A DNA stretch of 9,488 nucleotides. Origin: JBOFDK01 sp051656485. Its GTDB lineage: Bacteria > Bacillota > Clostridia > Lachnospirales > Cellulosilyticaceae. The notes below the pieces were generated by a model that saw only the letters and a list, made by a program, of their open reading frames with translations, was not told where the DNA came from and ran no database searches. Location: contig JBOGBZ010000141.1 of the NCBI GenBank assembly GCA_051656485.1, positions 1 to 9,488 on the forward strand. Direction: 5' to 3'. The translations under genes and the position numbers were made by a program. Shown piece after piece: positions 1-5,756 of this stretch (within the stretch, counting starts at the first letter, position 1; every line of letters begins with the position of its first letter).

Positions 1-56
1 ACTGCCTGTGATTTATATTCTTGGTCGTATGATCTAGTAATTCGTTTTTGTGGCAT
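1..56 (-). CDS. IS3-type transposase OrfA, N-terminal fragment (runs off window)
   Basis: Reading leftwards from an ATG at 56-54 gives MPQKRITRSYDQEYKSQAV, with the last codon cut by the window edge. The 'R-S/T-Y-x-x-E-[FY]-K-x-x-A-V' pattern is typical of the start of IS3-family OrfA proteins, the helix-turn-helix DNA-binding half of the transposase. A GAGGAG ribosome binding site lies 8 nt upstream (minus strand, 65-70) and supports the start. Only about 19 residues are visible, so the family call rests on a short motif, and nothing can be said about the catalytic OrfB or whether the element is intact. The upstream end of the element probably lies at about 111-138, where it interrupts another transposase stub. 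Confidence 0.6.
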   Translation of the reverse strand, partial: MPQKRITRSYDQEYKSQA

Positions 57-110
57 AGTAATTTCTCCTCTTCTCTTATTATTGAGTATACATCAAATTA
101 CTTGAGAAGA

Positions 111-138
111 GTGTGCCAACTTTATTTATACAACATCA
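111..138 (-). mobile_element. Probable terminal end of the IS3-type element and insertion junction
   Basis: On the minus strand this segment begins TGATGTTGTATAAATAAAG and continues into GTTGGCACAC. It lies 55-80 nt upstream of the OrfA start, a normal distance for an IS3-family left end, and starts with the TG dinucleotide usual for that family. The reading frame of the neighbouring transposase stub is good up to 139 and then meets a stop at 138-136, which places the junction near 138. The other end of the element and any target duplication are outside the window, so the exact boundary is inferred. Confidence 0.4.
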
Positions 139-177
139 ATAAATTTCTGCCAACGAAAGTTGTTTTTGTGGTATCAT
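136..177 (-). pseudogene. Transposase N-terminal stub interrupted by the IS3-type element
   Basis: Reading leftwards from ATG at 177-175, the peptide is MIPQKQLSLAEIY and then a stop at 138-136. An AAAAGGAG ribosome binding site lies about 10 nt upstream (188-195). From memory, this peptide resembles the opening residues of a large clostridial transposase group (IS4/IS1182-like, roughly 'MIPxxQLSLAEIF...'); no search backs this. The good ribosome site with an abrupt stop next to a likely IS3 end suggests that a full transposase gene was cut after codon 13 by a second insertion. The rest of the gene would lie left of the window. It could instead be a chance short ORF. Confidence 0.45.
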
Positions 178-183
178 AAAGAC

Positions 184-255
184 ATAACTCCTTTTGGGTT
201 TTGGTGGATTTGTTTCTCGACAATTCAAGTTTACCATAAATCTAAGAGGAGTTAT
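184..255. repeat. 9-bp inverted repeat flanking the leader of the transposase stub
   Basis: ATAACTCCT at 184-192 and AGGAGTTAT at 247-255 are exact reverse complements separated by 54 bases. On the minus strand the distal arm lies far upstream of the stub, and the proximal arm contains its ribosome binding site. Pairing in the mRNA would therefore hide the AGGAG, which could limit transposase translation. It may equally be part of the IS terminal structure. The region between the arms shows no gene. Confidence 0.4.
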
Positions 256-277
256 TCTATTTTACAAGAAAAAATAT

Positions 278-314
278 CCCGTATTTATACGGGTTGCGGC
301 GTTTCGCAAACGCC
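278..314 (-). terminator. Tandem perfect hairpins, terminator-like on the minus strand
   Basis: Two back-to-back perfect hairpins: CCCGTA/TACGGG with a TTTA loop (278-293) and GGCGTTT/AAACGCC with a CGC loop (298-314). On the minus strand they are followed by ATATTTTTTCTT (277-266), a U-rich tail as in an intrinsic terminator. No such tail follows on the plus strand. They could act as a back-up stop for the glycosyltransferase transcript or shield the IS region from outside transcription. They might also be the end of the older IS element. Confidence 0.45.
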
Positions 315-357
315 TATTATTTAATAAAAGTAAAGAGGAGTCTCAAGCAGCATAAAT

Positions 358-412
358 GTAATAACCCAAAAGGTGCAATTCGCTTATACAGGAATTGCAC
401 CTTTGTTATTGC
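358..412 (-). terminator. Long hairpin downstream of the glycosyltransferase gene
   Basis: A 13-bp perfect stem pairs 369-381 with 392-404 around a 10-nt loop. An outer stem (358-365 with 405-412) continues it past a 3-nt bulge. It lies 37 bases beyond the stop codon of the minus-strand glycosyltransferase gene, in the right place for its terminator. The T-tract on the minus strand is only four bases before the outer stem resumes, so termination efficiency is uncertain. Between here and the gene (413-448) I see nothing else. Confidence 0.55.
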
Positions 413-448
413 GGGTGATTTAAATAGGATAGGTAGCAAGATGAAAAT

Positions 449-1750
449 TTAGTCTTTAAAAATAGAAGTATTTAGAAGGGGAAGAAGCTTAGTTTTAAAT
501 ATTGTATGAGGGTTATAAGTCTTACGTGTGAGGGTTTTAGCATATAGGCAGGGGTTCTGTGCCATTTGTTCCATAATCAACTTACTATGATCTAGATAGT
601 AGTCAGATTCAGATGGATGATAGTGTTGGTGTGTCACAAAACCAAAGTCTAGGCCGTCCCACTTCATAAAGTAAGCATGTAGTTTGGTACCAAGTTCATG
701 AAGTGCAGGTACAGTCTCATTAACGACGAGGAAATTACCTCGACTTGCAGCTTCTAATAAAGTAAGACCGAAAGATTCTGAGAAGGAAGGGCAAATAAAG
801 AGATTGGAAAGGGTGAAGAGTTCTAAAACAGTTGCATGGGAAACCCCGTTTTTAAATCCTATATCGGTGGTGAAGACCATATCTGATTCATCTAAACCGA
901 ACAATGTACCATGTTTACGAATGAGCCCCTTGTAAACACTGGGCGAGATATCAATACAAGGAAAATCACAAAAAATCACTTTTACAGATTGTTTACTTAC
1001 TTCTTTTAAAGCACCAGCAAGAGCAGCTAATTTTTCGTAGTGTTTAGCAGGAGTCAAGCGGGATGGGTAGATGATTAAGAAGTCGGGGCTTAAAAGATCA
1101 ACCTTTGTAGCGAGTGTGCGTGTTTCTTCACTGAAGCTTTGTAAGGTATCAAGGCTATTTGAGATGGCATGGCAATGGGTTAAGGGAACTTGGTATTGAT
1201 GGGCAAGTGCGGAGAGGCCTGCTTCGGTGGGGTAAATATAAAGTGTACGTGGTAGCGCCATAAAGCGAGCTGAAAAAGGCCATATCAATTTTTCTGGAGG
1301 AACTACAGGGAAAGAATGTGTGAAGGATAGAAAATGAGTCTTGGGTAACTCCGGAAGCGCTTGCCTAAGAGCGATGTTATGGACAAGGTGCCAGCCTTGA
1401 TAGAGGATATCGTGTAGTAGACAGAAGTCTACATCTTTTAGGTGGGTGATAAAATCTTTGGCAATGGTGGCTGCTTCCTCAAAAAAGGTGTCATGTATAG
1501 GTGTTGAGGGATTTTGATAATCATGCCAGTGAATGGATTTTCCATTTAATCGGTTCGTTATCTTGACCCATTCGATATGTGAATCGGAAAAGATATCAGT
1601 ACGATCGATATCGGGACAATCTTCAGAAACGAGGCATTTAATAGAAATATTTTCAACGGATAATAACATAATGAGTTGTTCTTTGACCACGTTAACAAGT
1701 GAGTAAGTAGTTGAAAGACCATTAAACATTGTAAGCAGAGCAATTTTCAT
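449..1750 (-). CDS. GT-B glycosyltransferase (GT4/'group 1'-like), possible modifier of the adjacent Ser/Thr-rich protein
   Basis: A 433-residue cytoplasmic protein with no signal peptide or membrane segment. The N-terminal half starts with a Rossmann-type strand (MKIALLTMFN) followed by the 'GLSTTYSLVNVVKEQL' helix usual in GT-B enzymes. The C-terminal half holds the donor-site features: 'YPSRLTPAKHYEK' (R231, K237) and the E-x7-E motif 'ESFGLTLLE' (E325, E333). These point to a retaining enzyme using an NDP-sugar; donor and acceptor are not readable from sequence. AAGGAG (1758-1763) lies 7 nt before the ATG and fixes the start. The gene is divergent from the Ser/Thr-rich surface protein across a 127-bp intergenic region, so O-glycosylation of that protein is a fair inference but not shown. 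A role on another glycan is the alternative. I could not assign its promoter. Confidence 0.85.
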   Translation of the reverse strand: MKIALLTMFNGLSTTYSLVNVVKEQLIMLLSVENISIKCLVSEDCPDIDRTDIFSDSHIEWVKITNRLNGKSIHWHDYQNPSTPIHDTFFEEAATIAKDFITHLKDVDFCLLHDILYQGWHLVHNIALRQALPELPKTHFLSFTHSFPVVPPEKLIWPFSARFMALPRTLYIYPTEAGLSALAHQYQVPLTHCHAISNSLDTLQSFSEETRTLATKVDLLSPDFLIIYPSRLTPAKHYEKLAALAGALKEVSKQSVKVIFCDFPCIDISPSVYKGLIRKHGTLFGLDESDMVFTTDIGFKNGVSHATVLELFTLSNLFICPSFSESFGLTLLEAASRGNFLVVNETVPALHELGTKLHAYFMKWDGLDFGFVTHQHYHPSESDYYLDHSKLIMEQMAQNPCLYAKTLTRKTYNPHTIFKTKLLPLLNTSIFKD

Positions 1751-1816
1751 AAGCTAACTCCTTAGAGAGAATCATTAATAGTATATTCTTATGGTTTATA
1801 AATGAAGACGCTTGGA

Positions 1817-1844
1817 ACAAAATGATGTATCAAAACATATGTTA
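1817..1844 (+). promoter_or_regulatory. SigmaK-type sporulation promoter before the Ser/Thr-rich protein gene
   Basis: AC at 1817-1818, then 17 nt, then CATATGTTA at 1836-1844. This matches the SigmaK consensus known from Bacillus subtilis (AC, 16-17 nt, CATAnnnTA) at every defined base. It lies about 34 nt before the start codon, leaving room for a short leader with the GGGAGGAG ribosome site (1866-1873). SigmaK acts in the mother cell late in sporulation, which would fit a spore-surface protein. An alternative SigmaA reading (TTGGAA at 1812-1817) has only a poor -10 at the right distance. The consensus is short, so a chance match is possible. Confidence 0.55.
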
Positions 1845-1877
1845 TAACAGAGATAAGCTAGGAATGGGAGGAGTAAC

Positions 1878-3380
1878 ATGGCAATTACTAGTTTAGGAGG
1901 AATTGAACATTATAATGCAGTGGTTTTTAATAATCACACGGCTACGGGTGCAGATATAGAAGGCCCATTAGCTGTCAGAGGAAATATGGATTCACCATCA
2001 AATGCATCAGGATTTACAGTGGCAGGTGCTTTATCAGGTGCATTTAATATTATTGGATCAACAAATATTAGTATTTCAAAGCCGGCATTGTTATTAGAAG
2101 GGGTATTGTCTAAAAATCCATCTGGACATTTGACAATTCAATATCCAGGGATTCCAGCAGTTAGTCCAACATCAGACCCACAACATATACTGGCAACAGC
2201 GACACCTTTAAAACCTTATATAGCTACGACAGCTGCTATTGATGATGTATTTAAAAAGATACTGACAGAAATAACGCCTATTATTATGAATAGTGCGATG
2301 TATTATACGAATGCGCCAGCGAAAGGGGCCGGCATTGGAATAGGACCAGCTGCAAATCATACTGATGTTTATGTATCCCATAATTTTAACACATCTAGTG
2401 TATGGGATATTAAAGATGTTATGTTGCCTAATATACTAAATAATGAGATTATCATTATTTATTCAGAGGCTGAACAAATTAATTTTTCAAATGGTGCTAT
2501 TTTTTATCAAGGAGATATTATTAATACCTCAATGCCCCAAAATCCTGTAATGCAATTTTTAGCTCCACGTATTTTTTGGATTTTTCCACAGGCGAAAAAT
2601 ATTACAGTTACCGGATATGGCGTTGTAGGAAGTGTAGTAGCCATTAATGCAACAGTAGATACTTCAGGTGGCAATGTTAATGGACAAATGTTTGTAGAAA
2701 ATTTGGCACAGAATAATGGTTTTGAAGTGCATAACTTCATAGGAGATTGGCAATTAGTAAAGCAGATTATTCCAAGCACAACGAGTACGACGACAACCAG
2801 TACAACAACAAGTACAACAACAAGTAGTACAACGAGTACGACGACAAGTAGTACAACGACAACGAGTACGACAACGAGTACAACAACGAGTACAACAACA
2901 AGTACAACAACAAGTACGACGACAAGTAGTACAACAAGTAGCACAACGAGTACGACGACGACAAGTAGTACAACAACGAGTAGCACAACAACGAGTAGTA
3001 CGACAACATGTGCACCGGTGGCAGTTATTAGAGGAAAGGTAACGATACAACAATGCGGCAGTTGCTCGTGTTGTCAAACGTGCAATACATTTACTAATTG
3101 TCTGCTTGCAAAAGTTGCAAAAGACATAAGAGTAGAATTATATAGTTGTTCAAATACTATAGATCCTCTAGAAATAGTAAAAACAACAGCTACGGGAGAA
3201 TATATATTCACTCATTTATGTCCAGGATGTTATTATGTACGTATAGTAGCACCATGTGAATTATGTGTTACTAATACAGATGAGGTCACATGGTTACCAC
3301 AATTAGGATATGTTCATGAAGTTTATATACAAACAAGTCAATATTATGAACCTCATACAGTACTTGCATATAATATGTAA
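1878..3380 (+). CDS. Choice-of-anchor-A domain protein with Ser/Thr-only linker and Cys-rich tail (putative spore-surface glycoprotein)
   Basis: 500 residues in three parts. Residues 1-295 look like a choice-of-anchor-A (collagen-binding-like) beta-rich domain: 'GPLAVRGN' (29-36) near the start, then 'GGNVNGQMFVENL' (264-276) and 'EVHNFIGDW' (283-291), the usual closing motifs. Residues 300-377 are only Ser and Thr, an obvious O-glycosylation target. Residues 378-500 contain 12 cysteines and 'GEYIFTHLCPGCYYVRI' (441-456), like a carboxypeptidase-regulatory/SdrD-B type sandwich with Cys replacing usual loop residues. There is no signal peptide, membrane segment or LPXTG, so export by Sec and sortase anchoring are unlikely. 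With the SigmaK-like promoter upstream, mother-cell synthesis and assembly on the exosporium or coat would explain this; that is inference. GGGAGGAG just upstream fixes the start. The neighbouring glycosyltransferase is a candidate partner. A phage-like or cell-wall role cannot be excluded. Confidence 0.75.
   Translation: MAITSLGGIEHYNAVVFNNHTATGADIEGPLAVRGNMDSPSNASGFTVAGALSGAFNIIGSTNISISKPALLLEGVLSKNPSGHLTIQYPGIPAVSPTSDPQHILATATPLKPYIATTAAIDDVFKKILTEITPIIMNSAMYYTNAPAKGAGIGIGPAANHTDVYVSHNFNTSSVWDIKDVMLPNILNNEIIIIYSEAEQINFSNGAIFYQGDIINTSMPQNPVMQFLAPRIFWIFPQAKNITVTGYGVVGSVVAINATVDTSGGNVNGQMFVENLAQNNGFEVHNFIGDWQLVKQIIPSTTSTTTTSTTTSTTTSSTTSTTTSSTTTTSTTTSTTTSTTTSTTTSTTTSSTTSSTTSTTTTSSTTTSSTTTSSTTTCAPVAVIRGKVTIQQCGSCSCCQTCNTFTNCLLAKVAKDIRVELYSCSNTIDPLEIVKTTATGEYIFTHLCPGCYYVRIVAPCELCVTNTDEVTWLPQLGYVHEVYIQTSQYYEPHTVLAYNM
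2775..3008 (+). repeat. 234-bp Ser/Thr-coding low-complexity tract (78 codons)
   Basis: The DNA is built from ACA, ACG and AGT codons in irregular STTT, SSTT and SSTTT units (codons 300-377). The third base switches between A and G throughout, so the protein pattern is more regular than the DNA. The tract can still slip during replication in multiples of three and so vary in length between strains. Long open frames on the minus strand here (Val/Leu-rich or Cys/Arg-rich) are artefacts of this composition. Confidence 0.9.
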
Positions 3381-3401
3381 AAATAATTAAACAATAAAAA
3401 G

Positions 3402-3438
3402 AGATTGCAAAGGTTAAAGCTACCTTGCAATCTTTTTT
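3402..3438 (+). terminator. Intrinsic terminator after the Ser/Thr-rich protein gene
   Basis: AGATTGCAA (3402-3410) pairs exactly with TTGCAATCT (3425-3433) and is followed by a run of six T (3433-3438). The stem can be extended by GGT/ACC across a one-base bulge. It begins 21 nt after the stop codon and separates this gene from the transporter operon, which therefore needs its own promoter. Confidence 0.85.
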
Positions 3439-3447
3439 AATATAGAC

Positions 3448-3504
3448 TTAACCTACTATTAACCTTTAGCTAAAGCACCTTTAACGTTATCAAACTAAGA
3501 TAAT
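3448..3504 (+). promoter_or_regulatory. Pho-box-like repeat array with -10 element driving the transporter operon
   Basis: Four hexamers start at 3448 (TTAACC), 3459 (TTAACC), 3470 (CTAAAG) and 3481 (TTAACG), an exact 11-nt period. Three match the TT[ACT]A[CT]-like core of Firmicute PhoP sites; the third is degenerate. A -10-like GATAAT sits at 3499-3504, 12 nt past the last hexamer, and no standard -35 is present. This is the layout of PhoB/PhoP-activated promoters, where the box replaces the -35. A start near 3511 would give a leader of about 27 nt ahead of the ATG at 3538. The inferred signal is phosphate starvation. Overlapping small palindromes (CTTTAGCTAAAG at 3464-3475, TAACGTTA at 3482-3489) could instead bind a dimeric repressor. 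Confidence 0.5.
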
Positions 3505-3537
3505 AAAGCAGATAACATAGAGATGAGGAGATACGGA

Positions 3538-4851
3538 ATGAAGAAATTAGGGATTAAAATAGCAGCTTTAGCAATGAGTATGACCATGATTTTGACAGGG
3601 TGTGGAGGAAGTGCAGCCAAAGATAAAAGTGGTAGCAATAATATAGTAACTTCAGGAAAGACAAAGATAGAGTATTGGCATTGTAATACAGAGACTTTAG
3701 GCGGAAAGACAGTAGAGCAATTGGTAAGTGACTTTAATGCTCAAAGTGGTACGGTGGAAGTAGTAGCACGTTTCAATCCAGATATGTATAAGGGACTGAT
3801 GCAAAATCTTCAGGCGGACGTAGCAGCAGGTAGAACACCAGCAGTTGTACAGATTGGATGGGCATTTCTAGACTACTTCTCTAATAATTTCGCTTATGTA
3901 GAACCACAGCAAGTTATTGATACATATTTCCCAGAGGATAAAGCTTTCTTAGCGGATAACTTCTTACCAAACATTCTAGAACTTGCAGTGAATGGAGAGG
4001 GCAGTCAAGTAGGGATTCCTTACTCACTAAGTACACCTGTACTTTATATTAATAAAGATATATTAAGAGAGGCAGGACTTCCAGAAGAAGGACCAACTAC
4101 TTGGGAAGAACTTATCGCCTATTCAAATACCATTAAAGAGAAGACTGGTAAGTATGGCTTTTACATGCAAGAGCCAGCAGATAACTGGGCGACACAGGCA
4201 CTGCTAGAAAGTAATGGTGCACGTATGATTACAGATGGTAAAGCGACGTTTGCTTCTGAGGAAGGCATCGAAGCTTATGAAAAAATGGCAAATCTTATCG
4301 TAGATACAAAATCAGCCTTACACATTTCATGGGGCGAGGGTGTACAATCTTTCGTCGATGGTAATGTGGGGATGATCTATACCACTATTGCTCAGCGAGC
4401 AAATGTACAAAGTGGAGCAACTTTTGATGTAGCAGCTATTAGTTCACCAGTATGGGAAGGTAAGGAAAGACGCCTACCAGCAGGTGGATGCTTCCTAGCG
4501 ATTACAGCACAGTCAGCAGAAGAACAAAAAGCTGCGTGGGAATTCCAACGTTATCTTTATAGTGTAGAAGCTATAGCTGAGTGGACTAAAGGAACGGGCT
4601 ATGTACCACCAAGAGAAGGGGTAGCCGATGCGGAAAATGGTTTAAAACAATTCTTAGAAGAAAATGAAATGATGGCAGCAGCTATTGATCAGATGAATTC
4701 AGTTGTACCATGGACATCTTTCCCAGGAGACGCAGGGCTTCAAGCAGAACAACTTTTATTAGATGCACGCGATCAAATACTAGGTGGGAAAGTCTCAGTA
4801 AGAGATTGCCTCATAGAGACCCAAAATAAAATCAATGAGTTGTTGAAATAG
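3538..4851 (+). CDS. ABC transporter solute-binding lipoprotein, UgpB-like
   Basis: Family 1 extracellular binding protein of 437 residues from the start chosen here. The signal peptide ends in a lipobox, ILTG-C (Cys22), so the mature protein is anchored to the outer face of the membrane and delivers substrate to the two permeases downstream. An in-frame ATG at 3523 would add five residues, but it overlaps the GAGGAG ribosome site (3525-3530), which is correctly spaced (7 nt) for ATG 3538. Visible family motifs include 'IEYWHCNTE' after the signal region, 'GIPYSLSTPVLYINKDIL', 'TTWEELI' and 'AEWTKGTGYVPPREGV'. The last resembles the C-terminal part of UgpB (glycerol-3-phosphate/glycerophosphodiester binding), which suggests an organophosphate ligand. 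An ordinary sugar remains possible, since the family is large and substrate calls from sequence are weak. Confidence 0.9.
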   Translation: MKKLGIKIAALAMSMTMILTGCGGSAAKDKSGSNNIVTSGKTKIEYWHCNTETLGGKTVEQLVSDFNAQSGTVEVVARFNPDMYKGLMQNLQADVAAGRTPAVVQIGWAFLDYFSNNFAYVEPQQVIDTYFPEDKAFLADNFLPNILELAVNGEGSQVGIPYSLSTPVLYINKDILREAGLPEEGPTTWEELIAYSNTIKEKTGKYGFYMQEPADNWATQALLESNGARMITDGKATFASEEGIEAYEKMANLIVDTKSALHISWGEGVQSFVDGNVGMIYTTIAQRANVQSGATFDVAAISSPVWEGKERRLPAGGCFLAITAQSAEEQKAAWEFQRYLYSVEAIAEWTKGTGYVPPREGVADAENGLKQFLEENEMMAAAIDQMNSVVPWTSFPGDAGLQAEQLLLDARDQILGGKVSVRDCLIETQNKINELLK

Positions 4852-4862
4852 GAGAGAGATTC

Positions 4863-5756
4863 ATGAAGGGAAGAAAATGGAATAAGCAGCAACTTATAGC
4901 GTATCTTTTGATACTGCCAGCTTTTATCGCCTTTGCAGTATTTATGTTTTGGCCACTTATAAGGACTTTTTACTTAAGTTTCTTTGAATGGAATATGATA
5001 AAGCCTACGAAAGAGTTCGTAGGCTTTAATAACTACATTGCACTTTTTAGGGATCCTATCATCTATAAGATCATGGGGAATACAGTGATTTATATTTTGA
5101 TTTTACTCTTACTTAACTGTGTGGCGCCTTATGTACTGGCATTTGTATTGGCACATGTGATTAAGAAAGGGAAAAGCTTTTATAAGAGTGCTTTCTTCCT
5201 ACCCAATGTTGTGTCATTGGTAGTAGGCTCCATCTTATACCTTTGGTTATTAAATCCTATATCGGGTCCAGTAGCTATCATCGCTCAGAACTTAGGGTTA
5301 GAGATGCCTATATGGAGTAAGACAGATGGGTTAGTCATCGTGGTATTAAGTCTGATTACCAGCTGGAAAGTCTTTGGGTATAACTTTATCGTCGTATTAG
5401 CGGGTATATCAGGCGTATCTAGTGAAGTAATCGAAGCAGCAAAACTAGATAAAGTACCTATGTACAAAATCTTTTTTGATATCGTAGTACCGATGAGTAG
5501 TGCGACGGGGATTTATATCTTTATCATGACCATTGTGCAAGGGCTTCAATATGTATTCACACCTATTAAAGTCATTACACAAGGTGGGCCTAACTACGCA
5601 AGTTCCAATGCGATTTATCAGACGTATCATGAAGCGTTTACCTTATATAGAACAGGCACAGCATCTGCATTAGCAATGATAACGATGGTTCTTTTTATCG
5701 GCCTATTGGTTCTAGAATTTAAGTTTGTAGAGAAAGGCGTCTATTATGAAAACTAA
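4863..5756 (+). CDS. ABC importer permease 1 (UgpA/MalF-like)
   Basis: A 297-residue inner-membrane permease with about six hydrophobic segments, the first at residues 11-33 ('LIAYLLILPAFIAFAVFMFW'). The cytoplasmic coupling loop is at 191-212 (EAAKLDKVPMYKIFFDIVVP). The family consensus is EAAxxDGA; here the Gly is Lys (K197), a change shared with permease 2. The C-terminus has the family's 'TQGGP' motif before the last helices. The gene starts 11 nt after the binding-protein stop, with AGGAG at 4850-4854 overlapping that stop codon, and overlaps permease 2 by 11 nt. It forms the translocation pore as a heterodimer with permease 2. A perfect 12-bp hairpin lies within its first 170 bases. Confidence 0.92.
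   Translation: MKGRKWNKQQLIAYLLILPAFIAFAVFMFWPLIRTFYLSFFEWNMIKPTKEFVGFNNYIALFRDPIIYKIMGNTVIYILILLLLNCVAPYVLAFVLAHVIKKGKSFYKSAFFLPNVVSLVVGSILYLWLLNPISGPVAIIAQNLGLEMPIWSKTDGLVIVVLSLITSWKVFGYNFIVVLAGISGVSSEVIEAAKLDKVPMYKIFFDIVVPMSSATGIYIFIMTIVQGLQYVFTPIKVITQGGPNYASSNAIYQTYHEAFTLYRTGTASALAMITMVLFIGLLVLEFKFVEKGVYYEN
5000..5027 (+). repeat. Perfect 12-bp hairpin inside the permease 1 coding region
   Basis: AAAGCCTACGAA (5000-5011) and TTCGTAGGCTTT (5016-5027) are exact reverse complements around a 4-nt AGAG loop. It spans codons 46-55 of the permease gene. In the mRNA this would be a very stable stem-loop soon after the binding-protein gene. It may act as a 3'-end stabiliser or partial stop that keeps binding protein more abundant than permease; that role is inferred. 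Confidence 0.6.

Noticed and set aside
1751..1816. Sporulation-type promoter on the minus strand for the glycosyltransferase (CATAAGAATA near 1782-1791)
   Set aside because: The spacing inside the -10 is off by one from SigmaE and SigmaK consensus and no matching -35 was found.
2775..3008. CRISPR-like or tandem-repeat array
   Set aside because: There are no unique spacers; it is an in-frame coding low-complexity tract.
2507..3077. Long open frames on the minus strand across the Ser/Thr tract (Val/Leu-rich or Cys/Arg-rich products)
   Set aside because: They exist only because the ACA/ACG/AGT tract has no stops in other frames. Their products are low-complexity and they lie opposite a better-supported gene.
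3464..3489. CTTTAGCTAAAG and TAACGTTA palindromes as a LacI-type or cre operator
   Set aside because: They lack the cre consensus and its central CG context. The exact 11-nt periodic hexamers explain the same bases better, though a repressor site is not excluded.
3523..3537. Upstream in-frame ATG for the solute-binding protein
   Set aside because: It overlaps the GAGGAG ribosome site that serves the ATG at 3538, and the resulting extra MRRYG is not needed by the signal peptide.
5285..5630. Minus-strand ORFs of about 60 codons within permease 1
   Set aside because: No ribosome sites, no recognisable product, and they lie opposite a clear conserved gene.
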